Of a stretch of 44,627 nucleotides of DNA, positions 1 to 5,762 are shown one piece after another (within the stretch, counting starts at the first letter, position 1; each line of letters starts with the position of its first letter). The notes under the pieces are model-generated. The model saw only the letters and a list, made by a program, of their open reading frames with translations, ran no database searches and was not told the origin of the DNA. Origin of the DNA: Candidatus Gastranaerophilales bacterium (lineage in GTDB: Bacteria > Cyanobacteriota > Vampirovibrionia > Gastranaerophilales > Gastranaerophilaceae); assembly GCA_944325705.1 (NCBI GenBank), contig CALVBB010000018.1, positions 1-44,627 on the forward strand, in the 5' to 3' direction. The translations under genes and the position numbers were made by a program.

Positions 1-1401
1 ATAAAGGGTTTAGCGGTTCATTTTGTCAAAGAAAATGAGATTCTCTCCGAAGACTCTCGCTCAAGCATTAAGTTTGTTATCGGCATAAAAGTCCTTATGG
101 CAAAACAGTATATTGATAACTTACGTGAAGAAGCGGAAAAAGGACTTAATGAACGCATAGAACAAGGATATGCGCTATATCCTCCACTTGGTTATACATA
201 TGGTGATGATGGTACACATAAACACGCAATTATTATTGATACAGAGCGTGCGCCATACGCAATAAGAGCATTTGAACTATTTGTCTATGATAATCTTTCA
301 GCTTCTGCCATCAATGATATTCTTTATAATGAAGGATTGAGAAATCGTGACGGCAATAAATATGCTGTTTCAACTATTCAGCGCATATTTAGAAATGTGA
401 TGTATGTCGGTGATTACATGTACCAAGGAAAATATTATCCGGATGGCAGACATACGCCATTAATAAGCAGAGAGCTATTTCAGCTCGCACAGGACAAGTT
501 AAATAATGCAAACGACACAACAAGACAACATGATATTGAGTTCCCTTATATAGGATTATTTAAATGCGGAGTGTGCGGTTGCAGTTACACAGCAGAGAGA
601 AAAGTTAAACCAAGCGGTAAAGAATACATATATTACCACTGTACAGGTAAGGGGAAGATTAAAACCTGCAAGAAAGAATCTTATATCAGTCAGGATAAAA
701 TTGATAAGATAATGGCTGAAATACTTAAAGGGCTTGAAAATATACCACAAACTTTTATAGATGAGATAAAAGATACGTTAAAAGAAACTCATGATTTAAA
801 GAATAATTACAGCGACAATGCACAGAAAAACATTGCTAAACGTATTAATGAAATCGACAGATTAATACAAGCAGGTTATCAACGCATGTTGAAGAATAAC
901 AACCCAATGGAAGAGGAGTTGTGGAATAATAATTACAAGCAATGGAGAGCTGAAAAAGAACAGTTAAGAATAGAACAGGCTAGAATTGATAAAGCAGATG
1001 ATGAATACTACAAACAATCCGAACTCATTTTAAAATTCTGCAAAAATGCCCATAGTTTATTTCTTAACGCTACCCCATCGGAAAAGCGTACAATCTGTGA
1101 AATAATAGGTTCGAACTTTATTGCAACTGGCAAAGATATAGATATAACGCTGTATCCGGTTTTCTATGACATTATTGATATGAATAATGCAAAAGTTTCC
1201 GAAAAAGCAAGGTTCGAACTCCCTGAAACACAATCAGAGCAACAAAAAAGAGCCCCTAAAAAGGCTCTTAATTTAAATGGCGGGAACTATGTCGCTAATA
1301 TCGAACGATTTTTAGACCGGCTCAAAGTTCAGTTATCTGAACAACACTCGCAAAAGGTGATATTCATGCTGAAATTTTTAAAAGAACGAAAAATCGCTTA
1401 A
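1..1401 (+). CDS. large serine recombinase, 5' end outside window (neighbouring integrated element)
   Basis: Site-specific integrase of the large serine recombinase family. The reading frame is open from base 1, so the catalytic N-terminal resolvase domain lies outside the window; an internal Met at 97 is not the real start. The visible part aligns closely with the second recombinase (5763-7376): the 'recombinase' domain comes first, then a four-Cys zinc ribbon (CGVC near codon 185, then HC and TC), a coiled-coil stretch and a C-terminal tail. The last 37 codons lie beyond the 14-bp core at 1274-1287, so this tail is encoded by the left end of the neighbouring element. I infer that it is the integrase of a second element at the same tRNA-Asp site. 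Confidence 0.9.
   Translation: MKGLAVHFVKENEILSEDSRSSIKFVIGIKVLMAKQYIDNLREEAEKGLNERIEQGYALYPPLGYTYGDDGTHKHAIIIDTERAPYAIRAFELFVYDNLSASAINDILYNEGLRNRDGNKYAVSTIQRIFRNVMYVGDYMYQGKYYPDGRHTPLISRELFQLAQDKLNNANDTTRQHDIEFPYIGLFKCGVCGCSYTAERKVKPSGKEYIYYHCTGKGKIKTCKKESYISQDKIDKIMAEILKGLENIPQTFIDEIKDTLKETHDLKNNYSDNAQKNIAKRINEIDRLIQAGYQRMLKNNNPMEEELWNNNYKQWRAEKEQLRIEQARIDKADDEYYKQSELILKFCKNAHSLFLNATPSEKRTICEIIGSNFIATGKDIDITLYPVFYDIIDMNNAKVSEKARFELPETQSEQQKRAPKKALNLNGGNYVANIERFLDRLKVQLSEQHSQKVIFMLKFLKERKIA
1248..1269 (+). terminator. hairpin inside recombinase 3' coding end
   Basis: AAGAGCC pairs with GGCTCTT around an 8-nt loop and is followed by a weak T-rich stretch. A different-sequence hairpin (GACCC/GGGTC, 7293-7308) sits at the same place before the core in the second recombinase. 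It could be a terminator or part of the attachment site. It lies upstream of the stop codon, which is odd for a terminator. Confidence 0.45.
1274..1287 (+). repeat. attachment-site core, left copy (TAAATGGCGGGAAC)
   Basis: The 14-bp sequence recurs exactly at 7315-7328, where its TGGCGGGAAC part is the reverse complement of the 3' end of tRNA-Asp including the encoded CCA. Both copies lie in the same codon phase inside the ends of related serine recombinases. The copy here has no tRNA next to it, as expected for the junction between two tandemly integrated elements. Confidence 0.75.
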
Positions 1402-1403
1402 CC

Positions 1404-1518
1404 ACGTCTATAAAACGTTCGTATAACAGACGTAAAATTTCTTAAGCAATTTACGTCTATTTAATAGCTTAATACTATTTAATATACGTCTATTAAATAC
1501 TTGACATTTTATAGACGT
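1404..1518. promoter_or_regulatory. array of ACGTCTAT motifs at the element's left end
   Basis: ACGTCTAT occurs at 1404-1411, 1453-1460 and 1486-1493 on the plus strand and at 1511-1518 on the minus strand, with a shortened minus-strand copy (AGACGT) at 1428-1433. A further copy lies inside the next gene at 1729-1736. The inverted copy at 1511 falls between the -35 and -10 of the promoter at 1501-1529. It looks like an operator array or iteron-like binding region for an element-encoded protein. Confidence 0.6.
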
Positions 1519-1529
1519 TATGCAATAAT
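1501..1529 (+). promoter_or_regulatory. sigma70-type promoter for the 1564-2736 genes
   Basis: TTGACA (1501-1506), 17-nt spacer, AATAAT (1524-1529). An inverted copy of the ACGTCTAT motif occupies the spacer, which would suit repression. The first gene starts 35 bases downstream with an AGGAG Shine-Dalgarno. Confidence 0.65.
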
Positions 1530-1563
1530 AAAAGTATGGAAATAACAAATAGGAGATAAGATT

Positions 1564-1839
1564 ATGAACAACAACGAATTAAGAACCACAGTAGCCGAAT
1601 TACAAGACCTTTACAGTCAGGCAGAAGCTATCAAAGCTGAAATAACAGCACGTGAAGCACAGATTAAGCAGGAAATGGAAAACAGAGAAGTTGAAGTTAT
1701 TGACTTAGGTACAGCTATTATAAGATTTACGTCTATACTTTCTAATAAGTTTGATACAAAAAGATTTAAAGCTGATTTTGCAGACATTTATAATATGTTC
1801 CTTAAGCAAGTTCCCAGCAGAAGATTTAGTATTGCGTAG
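1564..1839 (+). CDS. small coiled-coil protein of mobile elements, function unknown
   Basis: A 91-aa protein of the kind often found on Firmicutes-type plasmids and integrative elements; I do not know a function. The N-terminal half is a heptad-rich coiled coil (roughly residues 5-45, many Glu, Ala, Gln). The C-terminal half has a compact motif FDTKRFK followed by VPSRRFSIA at the end, a pattern I recall from similar small mobile-element proteins. The start has a good Shine-Dalgarno (AGGAG at 1551-1555). It is the first gene after a promoter with operator-like repeats, and a strong hairpin overlaps its stop codon. Confidence 0.75.
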   Translation: MNNNELRTTVAELQDLYSQAEAIKAEITAREAQIKQEMENREVEVIDLGTAIIRFTSILSNKFDTKRFKADFADIYNMFLKQVPSRRFSIA

Positions 1840-1858
1840 GAGGCTTTAGCCTCCTACG
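1835..1858 (+). promoter_or_regulatory. perfect 11-bp hairpin over the stop codon
   Basis: CGTAGGAGGCT pairs exactly with AGCCTCCTACG around two bases. No T-run follows, so it is not a classical terminator. It contains the stop codon of the upstream gene and lies just before the Shine-Dalgarno (TAGGAG) of the next gene. It probably adjusts expression or mRNA stability between the two cistrons. Confidence 0.6.
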
Positions 1859-1873
1859 ATTAGGAGATTTAAC

Positions 1874-2068
1874 ATGATAAATTTACAGGATACATCAGAT
1901 AAATTGCTTAGTTGCATAGGGTTAATGCACGCACTTAATTACATGGTATGGAAAATTGAAGGTGTTGACAGTGACTATAGAGAAGTATTCAACAGTGTAC
2001 TTTCGATTGGAGAATACCTAGAAATGGATTTACGCAATATTTACAGCACTGTACAGATGGAGTTATGA
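1874..2068 (+). CDS. small hypothetical protein (64 aa)
   Basis: Not recognised. It is an acidic, probably helical 64-aa protein. It has a clear Shine-Dalgarno (TAGGAG, 1861-1866) and its stop codon overlaps the start of the following resolvase (ATGA), so the two are translationally coupled. The tight spacing with the resolvase suggests an accessory role in recombination or its control, but nothing in the sequence proves this. Confidence 0.7.
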   Translation: MINLQDTSDKLLSCIGLMHALNYMVWKIEGVDSDYREVFNSVLSIGEYLEMDLRNIYSTVQMEL

Positions 2069-2736
2069 TTATGGCAGAGAACAGAGTTTACGCATATTGC
2101 AGAGTGTCCAAAAATGACGGCACTATGACGATTGAAAACCAGACTCATGCAATCGAGCAATGGGCGGAAAAGAATAATATCAAGATTTCAGCCTACTACA
2201 AGGACGAGTGCAAGGGTGATACGCCTATTGAAAAGCGTTCTCAACTCCCTGTTTTATTGGAGAACCTCCGCACAGGTGATACCGTTGTTGTTGTGGAAGT
2301 GTTCCGCCTATATCGTTCTGTTAGCGGATTAGAAAAAATTTATAGAACAATAGTAGAGGATAAGAAAGCTGAATTTATAACGTTGAATGAAAGAGAACAG
2401 ATACTTTGCACCGCTAACACAAATAAAGACGATATTATGCAGATGTCCATGAAATCTCTTGTATTAGTAATGCTTTCATTATTCAGCGAATTAGAGAAAC
2501 GAAATGTTAGCACACGCACGAAAAGAGCGTTAGATGAACGGAAATCGAGAGGGGTAAAATTAGGACGTCCTAAGATTGAAATCCCTGAACACTTTAAAGA
2601 AATGTTTATTAAAGCAGCAAAAGGCGAATGTACGCATACATCAGTCATGAGGCATTTTGCAATGAAAAAAGCTACCTACTACAAGTTAGCCAAAGAATTA
2701 GGACTTACGACAAATAAGCGCGAAATTCTGAAATAG
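2065..2736 (+). CDS. small serine recombinase (resolvase/invertase type)
   Basis: A 223-aa member of the resolvase/invertase family. The N-terminal catalytic domain starts with YAYCRVS, whose Ser is the nucleophile, and contains VVEVFRLYRS, which carries active-site Arg residues. A long helix follows (LVMLSLFSELEKRNVSTRT), then GRPKIEIP and a C-terminal helix-turn-helix (about residues 180-215). Unlike the two large recombinases it has no zinc ribbon, so it more likely resolves multimers or inverts DNA than integrates. Translation may start at 2065 or at the second Met at 2071; the start overlaps the upstream stop. Confidence 0.9.
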   Translation: MIMAENRVYAYCRVSKNDGTMTIENQTHAIEQWAEKNNIKISAYYKDECKGDTPIEKRSQLPVLLENLRTGDTVVVVEVFRLYRSVSGLEKIYRTIVEDKKAEFITLNEREQILCTANTNKDDIMQMSMKSLVLVMLSLFSELEKRNVSTRTKRALDERKSRGVKLGRPKIEIPEHFKEMFIKAAKGECTHTSVMRHFAMKKATYYKLAKELGLTTNKREILK

Positions 2737-2772
2737 TATAGCGATAAGAGCGTTGTGCTTTTATACGCTATA
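2737..2772. repeat. inverted repeat after resolvase gene
   Basis: TATAGCG (2737-2743) and CGCTATA (2766-2772) are perfect inverted repeats separated by 22 bases, directly after the resolvase stop codon. It may be a terminator stem or a half-site pair for the resolvase. Confidence 0.4.
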
Positions 2773-2920
2773 ACAGTTTTTAAGCACCCTACTTCAAAAA
2801 ATAATTCTATTCAATATCCTTTTTACCTCATGCCGGTCTGATACCGTTTAGAAATAAACTTTCGTTAATTGCTGGAAGTTTTTAATATCTGAACACCCCT
2901 GACAAAGTTTATATTGTAAA

Positions 2921-3115
2921 ACGCGGAGGGCGCTGTAAACGAGCCGAAGGCGAGATTACAGGGAAAGCCCGCCGATAGTGGAGTGAAGTGTAGCCCCGAA
3001 CGGCGGAACGAACGACACGACACAATTTCGGCGTAGCGGGCTTGTCACGGTAAGCGCGCGCGAAGCGCGGTGAAAGTGAACCGTAGCGGGGGCTTCTTGC
3101 ACTTTTTTTACTGCA
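2921..3115 (+). ncRNA. GC-rich, heavily folded segment: candidate structured RNA or transfer origin
   Basis: About 190 bases of much higher GC than the surroundings, with no credible ORF. Nested inverted repeats are visible: CTGTAA/TTACAG (2933-2938/2956-2961) enclosing GCC-GAA-GGC; AAGCCCGC/GCGGGCTT (2965-2972/3036-3043); ACGGT/ACCGT (3047-3051/3080-3084) enclosing CGCGC-GAA-GCGCG (3057-3069). It ends in a T-rich stretch at 3103-3109. The paired regions favour a structured RNA; an oriT or resolution site are alternatives. The plus strand is chosen because of the terminal T-run. Confidence 0.45.
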
Positions 3116-3127
3116 AAATTTTTTACA

Positions 3128-3153
3128 TAAAAAAGGGGCTTTTAAAAGCCCCT
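3128..3153 (-). terminator. intrinsic terminator of the minus-strand small-gene operon
   Basis: A perfect palindrome, AGGGGCTTTT/AAAAGCCCCT (3134-3153), is followed on the minus strand by a run of T (the A-run at 3128-3133). It lies 22 bases after the stop of the last operon gene at 3175. Confidence 0.8.
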
Positions 3154-3174
3154 ATTCCTTATGACAAACAGATT

Positions 3175-3333
3175 TTAAGCCGAGTAATCTTCATACCCCA
3201 ATAGCGAATTTAACGCGCGTACACATACAATATCTACTCTGGATTTCCCGAATTTTTCAATAAGTTCTTCGCGCGAAGCATTCATGATTTCTCCTGCTGT
3301 CATACCGTTTTCAATAATTCTGTCTTCATTCAT
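3175..3333 (-). CDS. tiny acidic protein (52 aa), end of small-gene operon
   Basis: Not recognised. Starts ATGAATGAAGAC and ends YEDYSA. Its start codon overlaps the stop of the preceding gene (ATGA), so it is translationally coupled. Helical and acidic, with one Cys. The ordered overlaps through the four-gene set and the terminator just downstream support a real gene despite its size. Confidence 0.65.
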   Translation of the reverse strand: MNEDRIIENGMTAGEIMNASREELIEKFGKSRVDIVCVRALNSLLGYEDYSA

Positions 3334-3593
3334 AACTTAATCCCCATTATTATAGTACTGTACTTTTCTGTATTTAATGCGTGCGCTACCGCTGAAACGA
3401 CCTTTTTCACGAAAATTTCTTTCAAGACTTCTTGTGAAACCCCGCCCCGCGCAAGATACAAAGGCATTTTAACGCCGTCAACGGCTTTTAGCGCATTTAT
3501 GCGGTCTTTGCTGTTGATAATTTTCATCTTAATATAAGCCTTAGCACGTGCGCGCCAGCCCTGCGCCTGCAACATCTCTGTGTTTTCCACCAT
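3330..3593 (-). CDS. small basic hypothetical protein (87 aa)
   Basis: Not recognised. A basic, helical protein (WRARAKAYIKMKII, later VLKEIFVKKVVSAVAHAL) without signal peptide or cysteines. The Shine-Dalgarno GAGGAGGA lies 9 bases before the ATG at 3593. It is the third of four overlapping or abutting minus-strand genes. Small basic helical proteins in such operons are often DNA-associated, but no motif proves this. Confidence 0.65.
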   Translation of the reverse strand: MVENTEMLQAQGWRARAKAYIKMKIINSKDRINALKAVDGVKMPLYLARGGVSQEVLKEIFVKKVVSAVAHALNTEKYSTIIMGIKL

Positions 3594-3595
3594 TG

Positions 3596-3973
3596 TTATA
3601 AATCCTCCTCATGAATGAAGTCATAATCAGAGAGTAACTCCGGCATGCAATCCAATAACACATCTTCAATATCCTGTATGATTTCAACTAACATGCCAGC
3701 CTGTATTCCCAGCGATAAGCGCCCTAGTCGGTCTAATCTTATAACTTCACCCTTTAAATTGGCGCACATTGAGCGGATTATGTTTTCGCGATATTTCGGA
3801 TACGCGCTATTTGTATTTAAGTGCCTTACAAGACGTACCAAATACAGCTTATGCGCGTGCTGAACTCTACCTTTATTCAAGTAGCTGATAATATCATCTT
3901 TAACCTGATTAATTGTAAACTGTCTTAAGTCCGTTTGTGGCGGAACTATGCCCGCATACCTATTGTTATACAT
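3596..3973 (-). CDS. hypothetical protein (125 aa) of the small-gene operon
   Basis: Not recognised. The start is placed at the Met at 3973 (MYNNRYAG) because GAGGAG stands 10 bases upstream; a longer reading to 4000 has no such signal. The protein is helical, with the stretch LVRLVRHLN in the middle and an acidic C-terminus ending HEEDL. Its first 8 bases overlap the end of the ribbon-helix-helix gene and the next gene follows after 2 bases, which indicates one transcript. Confidence 0.7.
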   Translation of the reverse strand: MYNNRYAGIVPPQTDLRQFTINQVKDDIISYLNKGRVQHAHKLYLVRLVRHLNTNSAYPKYRENIIRSMCANLKGEVIRLDRLGRLSLGIQAGMLVEIIQDIEDVLLDCMPELLSDYDFIHEEDL

Positions 3974-4124
3974 TGTTTGTGTTCTCCTCTCTTTTCTCAA
4001 TGTCTTTCATAATTAACGCGTTAACATATGCGCTGATGTTCTTTTGTTCCTGACATTTCAATGTGTTCAGGAACTCCCATACTCTCTTTGTGAGGGTAAA
4101 AGTTCGTGAAAGTTTTTCTGACAT
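3966..4124 (-). CDS. ribbon-helix-helix regulator (52 aa)
   Basis: A CopG/Arc-like small DNA-binding protein by appearance: a short N-terminal strand (KLSRTFTLT) followed by two predicted helices (VWEFLNTLK and ISAYVNALIMKDIEK), the usual order in this fold. GAGG lies 8 bases before the ATG. It heads the minus-strand operon, and a perfect 16-bp palindrome (4148-4163) lies 24 bases upstream of its start, so autoregulation is likely. It could also be the antitoxin half of a toxin-antitoxin pair, although the downstream genes do not look like known toxins. Confidence 0.7.
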   Translation of the reverse strand: MSEKLSRTFTLTKRVWEFLNTLKCQEQKNISAYVNALIMKDIEKREENTNNV

Positions 4125-4147
4125 CTTAATGTCCTCTCTTGTTATGT

Positions 4148-4163
4148 GTTATCACTTGATAAC
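4148..4163. promoter_or_regulatory. palindromic operator GTTATCACTTGATAAC
   Basis: Two 7-bp arms, GTTATCA and TGATAAC, separated by CT, immediately upstream of the ribbon-helix-helix gene. It is the obvious candidate for autoregulatory binding. Confidence 0.6.
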
Positions 4164-4508
4164 TACCTACATGGAAGAATATAAACAGAGATAAAAATAA
4201 GTATGAAAAATAACTTTTCTCATTTAAACATTAAATTCATTACACGAAATCGGGTATACATTTATACCTATTTTTAATTTCACCCGCCTTAATTCGCGTC
4301 CTAGCGTGTCCATAATTCATTAGAAAAAGAATTGTGGTCAAAAAGTTTGTGAAAATTGAGTATTTGCATAATCGGCAAATAAAAACTACCGTAAATATGG
4401 GGATAGAGAGGTTAGAACATTGCACCGGCATACATGTGCTAAACCTCATACAGAGGGCAGAGTTTACCCGAAATTTTCAATGGGGTCGAAACTATTGATA
4501 TTACTGGG
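4164..4508. other. 345-bp non-coding stretch with two inverted repeats
   Basis: No convincing gene is seen; the longest frames here lack a ribosome binding site. ATTTGC/GCAAAT with a 7-nt loop (4362-4380) and an imperfect stem GAGGTTAG...CTAAACCTC (4409-4447) that encloses GCAC/GTGC are present. In an element without a recognised relaxase or replication protein, this is a possible oriT or origin; that is speculation. Confidence 0.35.
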
Positions 4509-4955
4509 TTATAACAAAGTAACCTTAATTAATCCTTTTTTCTCACGCCTCTGGGCGTACTCAACGATATTACGCGTATTACCAATATGATGACAGTATG
4601 ATATAAGATAATCACTATTTTGAACCATATATTTATTGGCTTGTACGATAGCATATCGCAATGGAACTTTTTCTAACCCTTCCGGAAAATAAGACCCATT
4701 AAAATCCATTGGCACCTCTGTTTTTTGCGTCAGGGCGTAAGGTGCGAGTAGGTACAGTTCAATATTAGTATGGCGTTTTTTTAATCCCCTTAAGACTTCT
4801 TTTACCATACTGTCAAAACCGCCGTAATGACCAACTGTAAAGGTCGTAACACCATATTCTGTTATATGCTTTTCAACGACTTCCGCTAGTTGGTCTCTAA
4901 TATCACTGGGAGTATGCCTGTTACCGATAAAGAAGCATGATTTACCGTTATTCAT
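4509..4955 (-). CDS. SLOG-superfamily protein (DUF1273/YpsA-like)
   Basis: A 148-aa Rossmann-like protein. It has the N-terminal FFIGNRHTPSDI pattern, VGHYGGFDSMV in the middle, YLLAPYAL and, near the end, DYLISYCHHIGNTRNIVEYAQRR. These match the DUF1273/SLOG group, thought to bind nucleotide-derived ligands and common on mobile elements; its cellular role is not established. The start is placed at MNNGKS (4955). No Shine-Dalgarno is visible for either candidate Met, and a TATACT-like -10 lies so close to the ATG that the mRNA may be leaderless. It is divergent from the XRE regulator. Confidence 0.75.
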   Translation of the reverse strand: MNNGKSCFFIGNRHTPSDIRDQLAEVVEKHITEYGVTTFTVGHYGGFDSMVKEVLRGLKKRHTNIELYLLAPYALTQKTEVPMDFNGSYFPEGLEKVPLRYAIVQANKYMVQNSDYLISYCHHIGNTRNIVEYAQRREKKGLIKVTLL

Positions 4956-4984
4956 AATAATTAAGTATAGCATAAATATGTCTA

Positions 4985-5012
4985 TATAATTAGTTTTAAT
5001 CTACCATTAGAT
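4985..5012. promoter_or_regulatory. divergent control region with palindrome ATCTACCATTAGAT
   Basis: Between the SLOG-like gene and the XRE regulator lie a TATAAT (4985-4990, plus strand) and a palindrome with 5-bp arms, ATCTA and TAGAT (4999-5012). The palindrome ends 17 bases before the regulator's ATG, suitable for autoregulation of both divergent genes. Confidence 0.5.
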
Positions 5013-5029
5013 AAGTAAAAATTATAGTC

Positions 5030-5341
5030 ATGGGTTATCAAGAACTAATAACTAATGGCATAAAACGACTACGAACAAAAAGCAAATTAACGCAGGAACA
5101 GTTCGCAGAAAAAATTAATATGAGTGTTCAAGGTTATAGAAATATTGAGCATAACCGCTATTTACCTACTGCTGAAACTATTGATAAAATCTGTGAAGTA
5201 TTTAATATTGAACCAGTTGAATTACTGTTACCAGAACCACAAGAGAACCTCGACAAAATACGGGAACTAATTAATAATAAATTGTGCAACTGCGACTTAG
5301 ATAAACTCATAAGAATTAACAACATGATAGACCTAATGTAA
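5030..5341 (+). CDS. XRE-family transcriptional regulator of the element
   Basis: A 103-aa protein with a Cro/cI-type helix-turn-helix in residues 7-65: IKRLRTKSKLTQEQFAEKIN, then SVQGYRNIEHNRYLPT, which forms the recognition-helix side. A short helical C-terminal extension (residues 70-103) could dimerise. No Shine-Dalgarno is seen before the ATG, so it is possibly leaderless. Located between the SLOG-like gene and the promoter leading to the recombinase, it is the best candidate for the switch that controls excision. Confidence 0.85.
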   Translation: MGYQELITNGIKRLRTKSKLTQEQFAEKINMSVQGYRNIEHNRYLPTAETIDKICEVFNIEPVELLLPEPQENLDKIRELINNKLCNCDLDKLIRINNMIDLM

Positions 5342-5352
5342 CTCTTATTTAG

Positions 5353-5381
5353 TTGAGAAAAATTGAGATTTATGATATAAT
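5353..5381 (+). promoter_or_regulatory. sigma70-type promoter upstream of recombinase
   Basis: TTGAGA (5353-5358), 17-nt spacer, TATAAT (5376-5381). It would start a transcript near 5389 with a leader of about 170 bases before the 47-aa ORF and the recombinase. The leader contains a short palindrome AACCCAAGTGGGTT near 5517-5530. Confidence 0.7.
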
Positions 5382-5563
5382 TGCTTAGTAGATTAGTGAA
5401 CACACACCGCTAATAACGCTTATTAAATTAAGAATAAAAGGCGGTCAATGGTTAAAGGCAAGTGACGCCATCCCTGATATAACTAAGGTTTAACCTGTTC
5501 AATGATAGAAACAACCAACCCAAGTGGGTTATGTTTTGTTGTCTATCGGAACAGGCTTGGCGC

Positions 5564-5707
5564 ATGAAGCAAATTGTATCGTCTTTTGAGGTTAATGGGG
5601 TGACTGTCAATTTAGTAAAACCACAGCAGAGATTAAGCATTGAAGATGATAAAAAACAATTAGCCAAATATCTTTATAAACTGTTAAAAATGGGCTTTAA
5701 GAAGTAG
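5564..5707 (+). CDS. 47-aa protein upstream of the recombinase
   Basis: Not recognised. Reads MKQIVSSFEVNGV and ends YKLLKMGFKK; it has an N-terminal strand-like part and a basic C-terminal helix. An in-frame Met at 5531 would give a 58-aa version (MFCCLSEQAWR in front); neither start has a strong Shine-Dalgarno. It lies between the promoter at 5353 and the recombinase (gap 55 bases). Small basic proteins in this place are often recombination directionality factors; that is inference from position only. Confidence 0.55.
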   Translation: MKQIVSSFEVNGVTVNLVKPQQRLSIEDDKKQLAKYLYKLLKMGFKK

Positions 5708-5739
5708 AGTAGATTGTATTATCTCCATTTTTTAGCTAT

Positions 5740-5755
5740 ACTCCTTTATGGGAGT
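5740..5755 (+). promoter_or_regulatory. hairpin masking the recombinase ribosome binding site
   Basis: ACTCC (5740-5744) can pair with GGAGT (5751-5755). The GGAG in the right arm is the Shine-Dalgarno of the recombinase ATG at 5763. A short stem like this could lower translation of the integrase. Confidence 0.4.
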
Positions 5756-5762
5756 GTGTTTA

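Noticed and set aside
4240-4449. 69-aa minus-strand ORF between the RHH operon and the SLOG-like gene
   Set aside because: No ribosome binding site, irregular composition, and it covers two inverted repeats; treated as non-coding.
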